Shown in pieces: positions 57,345-64,000 of a stretch of 64,000 nucleotides of DNA (the stretch's first letter is position 1; every line of letters begins with the position of its first letter). The DNA lies in NCBI GenBank assembly GCA_002914845.1, contig JXTC01000090.1, forward strand, positions 337,852 to 401,851, given 5' to 3'. This DNA comes from Trema orientale (Eukaryota > Streptophyta > Magnoliopsida > Rosales > Cannabaceae). The translations under genes and the position numbers were made by a program. The notes below the pieces were generated by a model, which had not been told where the DNA came from, ran no database searches, and saw only the letters and a list, made by a program, of their open reading frames with translations.

Positions 57345-58541
57345 AGGACAAGGTAACAGAGGTGCTTTGACGGTCAATTTCACCTCCCCAATTGTGCTTT
57401 AGTCTTTGCCCGTTCACCTTGAATGTTCTCTTCGAGGTCTTATCTTCCTCCTCCACTACTCCATATAGAAAGACCTTGATAATAGTGAATGCCCTAATCA
57501 CCTAGACTTGAGTCTGCCCTAAAAAAGCCTCAAGCGAGTGTTGTAGAGCAAAACTCGTTGACCGGGCTCAAATTGGCACTCTAGGATCCTCTTGTCATGC
57601 CACCTCTTTGTTTTTTCCTTATAAAGATTAGAATTCTCATAAGCTTATAGATGGAACTCATCCATCTCATTGAGTTGAAAGAGACACTTCTCACCGGCGG
57701 CTTTCACATCAAGATTCAACTTTTTGATGGCCCAATACGCACTATGCTCCAATTCCACCGGGAGATGACAAGCTTTACCAAACACTAGTTGGTATGGAGA
57801 CATCCCAATCGGTGTCTTGTATGCGGTCCAGTATGCCCAAAGTGCATCGTCTAACTTCTTAGGCCAATATTTCTTAGAAAGATTCACCGATTTCTTGAGG
57901 ATCCTCTTCACTTCTTTATTGGAAACCTCCACTTGACCACTAGTTTGGGGGTGATATGTTGTAGCAATTTTGTGAGTTACTCTATACTTCAAAAGGAGGG
58001 CTTCAAAGTATTTATTGCAAAAGTGCTTCCCCTCATCACTTATAATTTCCCTAGGAGTGCCAAAATGGGTGAAAATATTCTTCTTCAAGAATCCTATTAC
58101 AACTTTGGAATTATTGGTGGGCAATGCAACTGCTTCAACCCACTTGGAAACATAGTCCACCGCTACAAGAATGTATAGATTGTTGTAAGAAGAAATGAAA
58201 GGCCCCATGAAGTCAATCACCCAAACATCAAAAAGTTCTATCTCAAGAATGTTGTTGAGAGGCATTTTATGTCTGTTAGAAATATTCCCACACCTTTGAC
58301 ATCTATCGCACCTTGAAACAAAGTAATAAGCATTCTTGAAGAGTGTTGGACATTTGAAACCCGATTGAAGCACCTTAATTGCCATTCTTTCACCACTAAA
58401 GTGTCCTCCATATTCTGAAGAGTGACGATGTCTAAGTACATCTTCAATCTCCTCCTTTGGAACACACATTCTTAGCATATGATCAGCACACTGCTTGAAT
58501 AAGAAGGGCTCATCCCACAAAAAATTCTTAACATGATGCAA
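57345..58541 (-). pseudogene. Athila-like integrase and pol C-terminus
   Basis: The open part 58541-57645 (298 codons) has the zinc block ([17 protein letters not shown] ... CDRCQRCGN) and the catalytic core, with [35 protein letters not shown] and [12 protein letters not shown], so all three acidic residues are kept. It ends [17 protein letters not shown]. Beyond its stop the C-terminus continues to 57345 ([42 protein letters not shown]), broken by stops. Confidence 0.88.
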
Positions 58542-58649
58542 AAATTTCTTCCTTTGTTAAAAAGAAATATTGGGAGGAAGCACATTACCCACAATGTAGT
58601 TGACATAGTCTCCATACCAAAAAAAGTCATGGTGCTCACAAAAGAGGAG

Positions 58650-59126
58650 TTACTCGTCTGGAAAAGAATCATTAATGATGGTTACATCCCTTTCTTCCCC
58701 ACCACTCTCTAATCCAGAAAGATGATCTGCCACTTGATTCTCTTTACCCTTCTTGTCTCTAATCTCTAAGTCAAATTCTTGCAAAAGAAGCAGCCATCGA
58801 ATTAATCTAGGCTTCACATCCTTTTTTGAAACAAGATACTTGATGGCAGAATGGTCGGTATATACAATCACTTTAGCATCAATGAGATAGGAGCGGAATT
58901 TATCAAAGGCAAACATAATAACAAGTAGCTCCTTTTCGGTGGTAGCATAATTGAGTTGAGTCTCAGTCATGGTCTTGGTAGCATAATAAATGGAGTGAAA
59001 CACCCTCTCTTTGCATTGGCCTAAAACCACACCAGCCGCAAAGTTACTAGCATCACACATCAATTCAAACCGGAGGCTCCAATCCAGTGTAACAATAATG
59101 GGGGCCAAAACTAGCTTTTTCTTCAA
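58650..59126 (-). pseudogene. Athila-like RNase H
   Basis: This stretch includes [57 protein letters not shown] and [21 protein letters not shown], and ends in [13 protein letters not shown]. It is the usual RNase H plus connection domain. The frame is open here but is separated from RT and integrase by stops. Confidence 0.88.
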
Positions 59127-59825
59127 AGTAACAAAAGCTTCATAACACTATCATCAAAGTAGAAAGGAGCATTCTTCTCTAAAAGATTACAAATAGGCTT
59201 AGAAATCTTAGAGAAGTCTTTGATAAACCTTCTATAGAACCCGGCATGCCCAAGAAAGCTTATCACTCCTTTTATGGAAGTAGGAGGTGGAAACTTCTCA
59301 GTAGTCTTAATCTTAGCTATATGAACTTCAATCCCCTTTTAAAGAGATTCTATGCCCAAGTATCACCCCTTCTCGTACCATAAAGTGGCATTTCTCCCAA
59401 TTTAACACCAAATTCATTTCCACACATCGTTTAAGTTCAAGAGCAAGATTATCCAAGCAAAAGTCAAGGGAATTACCAAAGACCGAAAAATCATCCATGA
59501 ATACCTCAACCATGTTAGAAAATATGGCCATCGTACACCATTTAAAGGTTGTGGGAGCATTACAAAGCCCAAATGGCATCCTCTGAAATACAAAAGTCCT
59601 ATAAGGGTAAGCAAAAGTAGTCTTCTTTTGGTCTTCAGGGGCTATAGCAATTTGGTTGTACCTAGAATAGCATCCAAGAAGCAATAAAACTTATGCCCGA
59701 CTAATCGATCAAGCATTTGGCCAATAAACGGTATAGGAAAATGATTTTTTCAGGTTCCATTATTGAGTTTGCGATAGTCCATATATACTCTCCAATCAGT
59801 TACCGTTCTTGTAGGGATAAGCTCA
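59127..59825 (-). pseudogene. Athila-like reverse transcriptase, main part
   Basis: From the insertion point downward: ELIPTRTVTDWRVYMDYRKL, MLDRLVGHKFYCFLDA, TTFAYPYRTFVFQRMPFGLC, the catalytic VFMDDFSVFG (about 59480-59509), and the thumb part SFLGHAGFYRRFIKDF. The catalytic aspartates are kept. Stops occur at several points (for example after LNNGT near 59755), and a frame change occurs near 59340. Confidence 0.85.
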
Positions 59826-59830
59826 TTGTT

Positions 59831-61486
59831 TGTTGAAAATATGCCCTAGAAAGTAGTTTCTTTGTTTGGCATTTTAAACAATATTTATTGGATTTAAGTG
59901 TTATCTATTTGTTATTAATAAATTCTATATTATGTCCCAATTATATACATATGATGTTTATATTTTCTATTATGCAAACGTCTAAAAATTTCCATAACTA
60001 ATAATGAATAATAAAGAATTGTTCGTGTGAAGTATTCACATGTGGGAGACTAAATTCGTTATTTCACTATGTTAAAATAAAGAGTTCACACTCTGTATAT
60101 AAAGATGGAATACTTTATTTTGCCATAGAATGTACTGTTGTTTATTTCAACGGGATTGATGAAGTATCCAATTATCGAAGTCTGACTTCGGATAGAAACA
60201 CTAGTGCGTTATGAGAAAGTTATAAGTGCATTGAACTGGACCAAGTGAAAATAGAATTTGAGGTTAAGTACCGTAACTCAATATTCTATCTTTCATCAAT
60301 CTAGCACTATTACAAGATTACCTTAATCCTAGTGATTGTCGGACTTGTTTTCATGAGTTTTATCTTTTTGACTTACTAAAGGACTAGTTTTGATTATATG
60401 GTTTGAGCTTCGGTATCTTGGAAGATAAGATTTGTGAATTGACGAGAACGCCCTTCATCATTTAGATACTATACATATATTGTCACTTTGAGTTTTTTCA
60501 AGGACTTGGATAATAAAAAACCAGGCGTCAGGTGTTCACTTTGTGAATTTGACTGTGTTTGTATGGACAGTTACAAACATCGTAGTCAATTACTATCCAT
60601 TAAATGAAAAATGGCAACTCAAAAGTAAATATGTATTAGAGGGGTAATACGATAATTTCACCTCACTAGTACGACATTGCATCATGGGTATATCTGCATG
60701 TATAGTATATGCTAAATAGATTAAGTTAATTATAGTGTTAATTAGCTTCACAGAAAATATATAAAATTTAGTCTAAGAGTGCAATATTAGGCCTATAGTG
60801 GAGTGCCCCAGTAGTAATGGACAAGGCCCAATCATAATTAAGAGTTAATTATGATTATGGGTAATTGGCCCATTAGAGCTTAGACTATTTGGATCCATAA
60901 GGTCCTCTGTCTAGCACACACATAGCCCAATACTAATTGAATGGTCAGTTGAGCCCAATAAGCCCATTAGGGTTTACATAACTCTAATAGTTAAGAGAAA
61001 AGTTCTCCTAAGCCTCTGTACAGTAGCCACATGCCTACTACATGCACAGTAACTGTGTTTAACATGATATAGAGAGAAAAAGAGAGTGAGAGAGCCGAGC
61101 TACTGTGGGAGTAATCCCAAGCTTATTCATGGCCACCGAGGGAGAGATACCCATGGTCATAAATGTGCAATCAAGGAGAAGGAAGAGCGTCTTCTGGATC
61201 ATCCGCTCATCTCTCGTTGGGAATCAGGAAGGTAACTACAGATCATTCAACGGACTCTAGAGAATAGACGGGAAGGTTCAATGGTTGTGAAGCGCTACCA
61301 GGTTTTATCTAAACCAAGATCCATGAATTGATTTATATTAGATCAACGATCCTACATTTTGTTTTGTAAAGTTTCAAGAAAAATTTTAAAATACCAATTC
61401 TACTGTGTTCTTGATTTGTTTACAAAACTGCGGAAATCGTTTTTGGAAAAATTATTTTTCGAAATTATTTTTCAGTTTTTCCGGCG
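59831..61486 (+). mobile_element. Solo LTR, Copia-like, nested in the Athila reverse transcriptase
   Basis: The 1656-bp insert starts TGTTGAAAATATGCCCTAG and ends TTTTTCCGGCG. It is flanked by exact TTGTT repeats (59826-59830 and 61487-61491). Removing it and one TTGTT makes the host frame continuous again (…SNENN then ELIP). Its last bases are CG rather than the usual CA, one transition away. No internal coding region is present, so the element has recombined down to one LTR. Relatives are at 62879 and, in part, 52510-52850. Confidence 0.88.
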
Positions 61487-61491
61487 TTGTT

Positions 61492-61976
61492 TTCATTAGA
61501 TACCACCCTCATCCCTCCTTTCTTAGGCACGCATTGAACCGGACTCACCCATGGACTATCGGAAATAGGGTAAATAGCCATTTAATGATCTCCTTCTTTA
61601 CTACCTCCTTCATGATAGGATTCAACCTATGTTGATGCTTAATAGAGGAGTTGTAATCTTCTTTAAGAGGAATTTTGTGCATGCAAATCGAGGGACTAAT
61701 TCCCTTTATGTCGGCTAAAGACCATCCCATTGCCTCTTTGTTATCCCTCAAAACTCTCAACAATTTTTCTTCTTGTTCACCATCAAGAAAGGAAGAAATT
61801 ATAACCAGTAGTGTGCAAGACTCACCCAAATATGCATAACAGAGACGGTTGGGTAAAGGCTTGAGCTTAAAAGTAGGTGGCTTTTCAGTGGAGGGCTTGG
61901 CTTGACTAGATGAAGTTGCACCATCCAATGCTTCAAATTGAGTTCTAGAATGAAGCAATGGCAGTGATATCTCCAA
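61492..61976 (-). pseudogene. Athila-like pol, region between protease and reverse transcriptase
   Basis: The minus strand encodes PPTFKLKPLPNRLCYAYLGE, EQEEKLLRVLRDNKEAMGWS, LADIKGISPSICMHKI and RLNPIMKEVVKKEIIKWL, the N-terminal RT region of Athila. A small deletion after KWL shifts the frame; then SPWVSPVQCVPKKGGMRVV runs up to the solo LTR. Confidence 0.85.
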
Positions 61977-62139
61977 GTAGTTGACATATTCTTAACCTCC
62001 TCTCTATCCACATTATAGGATTCAAAATAGAATATTCGAGAGGATCTGTTAGAAAATCCCTAAAAAATGATTCTTCCACACACACTCCTCCACCATATCC
62101 ACTCTATAACAATCACCCATACCACTTGGAAATTTCATG

Positions 62140-62674
62140 ACTTTAAAGACATTGAAGGTTACCTCTTCATTTTGGACTCTTATAGTGAGTTCTCCTTTTT
62201 GCACATCAATAAGAGTTCTTCGGTTGCTAAGAATGGCCTTCTAAGGATAATTGGAATCTCCTTGTCTTCCTCCATATCAAGAACTATGAAATCCCCCAAA
62301 AAAATAAATTTCTCAACCTTCACAAAGACATCCTTAACAATTCCCCTTGGATGCTTAGGATACCTATCCGCAAGTTGGAGCGTAACCGTAGTAGGCTTCG
62401 CCTCTCTTAAACCAAGTCTTCAATAAATGGACAAGAGTATTAAATTGATACTAGCTCCCAAATCTCATGAAGTATTCCCAAAGAAATTCTCTCTAATAGT
62501 ACAAGGAATTGTGAAGCTTCTGGGGTCTTTCAACTTATGAGGAAGCTTCCTTTGAATAATGGCACTACACTCTTCTGTCAAAGCCATGGTCTCAAAATCT
62601 CCCGACCTCCTTTTCTTAGACAATATGTCCTTCATAAACTTCACATAACTAGGAATTTGCTCTAACGTATTCAC
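62140..62674 (-). pseudogene. Athila-like gag C-terminus and protease
   Basis: The open part 62674-62465 has QIPSYVKFMKDILSKKRR and ALTEECSAIIQRKLPHKLKD. After a stop follows the protease with DLGASINL (the DLGAS active-site form of Athila), KPTTVTLQLADRYPKHPRG, IVKDVFVKVEKFIF and IPIILRRPFLA. Upstream, 62690-62830 encodes the linker RFHKQKLDKQFSKFFKVFKK. Confidence 0.82.
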
Positions 62675-62878
62675 AAAAGGAATATTAATATGAAGCTTTT
62701 TGAATACCTTAAAAAACTTGGAGAATTGCTTGTCTAGCTTTTGCTTGTGGAATCTTTGAGGAAAAGGTAAATATGGATTGTAAAGAGCAGGCTTACTTGA
62801 AGAAGGCTTGGGTGGGAGCTTTTCTTGGACTTTCTCTTCATTAACCTTCTCATTCTCCTCATTTTGTTCCCCGTCAAC

Positions 62879-64000
62879 TGTTGGAATAATATCCTATAAA
62901 GCAGTTTATTATTTAGACATTATAAATAATATTTATTAGATTATTTATTATCTATTTGTTATTAATAAATTCCATGTTATGAATTTATATTTCATTAATG
63001 TCCTATTGATATCCATGTGATGTGTATGTTTATTTTATGCAAACATCTNNNNNNNNNNNNNNNNNNNNNNNNNNNNNNNNNNNNNNNNNNNNNNNNNNNN
63101 NNNNNNNNNNNNNNNNNNNNNNNNNNNNNNNNNNNNNNNNNNNNNNNNNNNNNNNNNNNNNNNNNNNNNNNNNNNNNNNNNNNNNNNNNNNNNNNNNNNN
63201 NNNNNNNGTTAGTATGAGCAGATACAAACACCGTAGTCAACTATTATCCATTAGATGAAAAATGGCAACTCAAAGGTAAATATGTACTAGAGGGGTAATA
63301 CGATAATTTCACCCTACTAGTACGACATTGCATTGGGGGTATGTCTGTAGGTATAGTATATGCTAAATAGATCAAGCTAATTAATTGTGAATAAGCTTCA
63401 CAGAAAAATAAATGACATTTAGTCCAAGAGTTCAATATTGGGCCTATAGTGGTGTGCCCCAATATTAATGGACAAGGCCCAATCATAATTAAGAGTTAAT
63501 TATGATAGTGGGTATATGGTCCATTGGAGCTTGGGCGTTATGGATCCATCTGGTCCCCTGTCTAGCTCAAATTAAAGCCTAATAGTTATTTGATGATCAG
63601 TTGAGCCCAACAAGCTCAATAAGCCCATTAGGGTTTACTAATCTCTCTATAGTTAAGAGAAAAGTTCTCTAACTATATAGAATATGAACTACATGTGAAA
63701 CACCCCCTTTGGAAGAGAGTGTTACACGCATAACAGAAAGAAAAAGGAGAAGAAGAAATCGGCCAGCACTAGGGTTCATCATCCTTTGTGTTTTTCGGCC
63801 ATCCCAGAGAAATCGGTTGGAGAAGATTGTCTTCTTGTTCTTCTGCGGATCTTTTTGTTAGGAATCAAGAAGGTGACCACTCACCGGATCAATCAAACGG
63901 CTTTCGAGAATAGACGGGAAGACGAGAAGGTTGTGGAGCGAATCCAGGTATTGTTCTTATCTAGATCAAGAGTTAATTTATGTTAGATCATGATCCGAAA
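62879..64000 (+). mobile_element. Second Copia-like LTR, running off the window
   Basis: It starts TGTTGGAATAATATCCTATAAAGCAG and aligns with the solo LTR at 59831. Shared blocks include TATTATCCATTAGATGAAAAATGG, GTACTAGAGGGGTAATACG and TAGTACGACATTGCAT. It holds a gap (63049-63207). It has more GA- and TC-rich sequence near 63720-63900 than the first copy. The window ends inside it, so it cannot be told whether it is a solo LTR or the start of a full element. Confidence 0.8.
63049..63207. other. Assembly gap (159 N)
   Basis: In the related LTR at 59831 the same interval (after ATGCAAACGTCT, before TATGGACAGTTACAAAC) is about 590 bp long, so the stated 159 N is probably too short. Confidence 1.

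Larger units (their letters stand above)
57345..62878 (-). mobile_element. Truncated Athila-like retrotransposon
   Basis: On the minus strand, going down from 62878: gag C-terminus, protease, reverse transcriptase, RNase H, integrase and the pol C-terminus. This is the Ty3/gypsy order without a second RNase H. The sequence around the gag end and protease (ALTEECSAIIQRKLP, DLGASINL) is characteristic of Athila elements. No LTR is found at 57345, where homology stops abruptly, so the 3' part is deleted. A Copia-like LTR cuts off the gag side at 62879. Many stops and frame changes make it non-functional. Confidence 0.88.

Overview
This window is nuclear DNA from a flowering plant, most likely a eudicot. 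It is AT-rich, its genes carry GT-AG introns, and it holds plant-specific proteins (the chloroplast import receptor Toc34 and a type II metacaspase), a plant-type U5 snRNA promoter and many plant LTR retrotransposons and MITEs. I cannot fix the species from the sequence alone. There are two assembly gaps (36735-37008 and 63049-63207) and a single N at 47391.

Genes: three protein-coding genes look intact. They are Toc34 on the minus strand (7767-10576, seven coding exons, 311 aa), a single-pass membrane protein with a cupin motif on the plus strand (20594-22566, three exons, 246 aa) and an MC9-like type II metacaspase on the plus strand (54208-55496, two exons, 320 aa). A U5 snRNA gene with its upstream promoter element lies at about 50504-50625, and a truncated U5 copy with a similar promoter lies at 31534-31680. 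Two gene relics are present: a bystin (BYSL/ENP1) pseudogene split between the two strands (exon 1 minus at 3141-3482, exons 2-4 plus at 349-1417), and one orphan exon of an ABCC-type transporter (50963-51377, minus).

Mobile DNA fills much of the rest. Region by region: a segment bounded by inverted repeats that carries bystin exons (15-2862); two copies of a MULE-type MITE with 9-bp target duplications (6659-6810, 20238-20409); a 930-bp non-autonomous hAT-like element with an 8-bp duplication (18980-19909); an Athila-like LTR element on the minus strand that lacks pol (23075-29800), one LTR of which holds a 374-bp MITE; a complete but decayed Tat-lineage Ty3/gypsy element on the plus strand (36428-47550, target duplication GTACC), which carries a four-exon antisense gene; Copia-like LTR pieces (33718-34540, 48082-49700, 52510-52850); and a truncated Athila-like pol on the minus strand (57345-62878), cut inside its reverse transcriptase by a solo LTR (59831-61486, duplication TTGTT) and inside gag by the start of another LTR (62879 to the window end).

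The two items most worth a second look are the bystin locus, where an inversion between inverted repeats would explain exon 1 and exons 2-4 lying on opposite strands, and the antisense gene of the Tat element, whose reading frame holds across three short introns with only one stop. The nonsense codons I could trace in bystin, the Tat polyprotein and the antisense gene are all explained by C-to-T or G-to-A changes, as expected for decay of methylated DNA.
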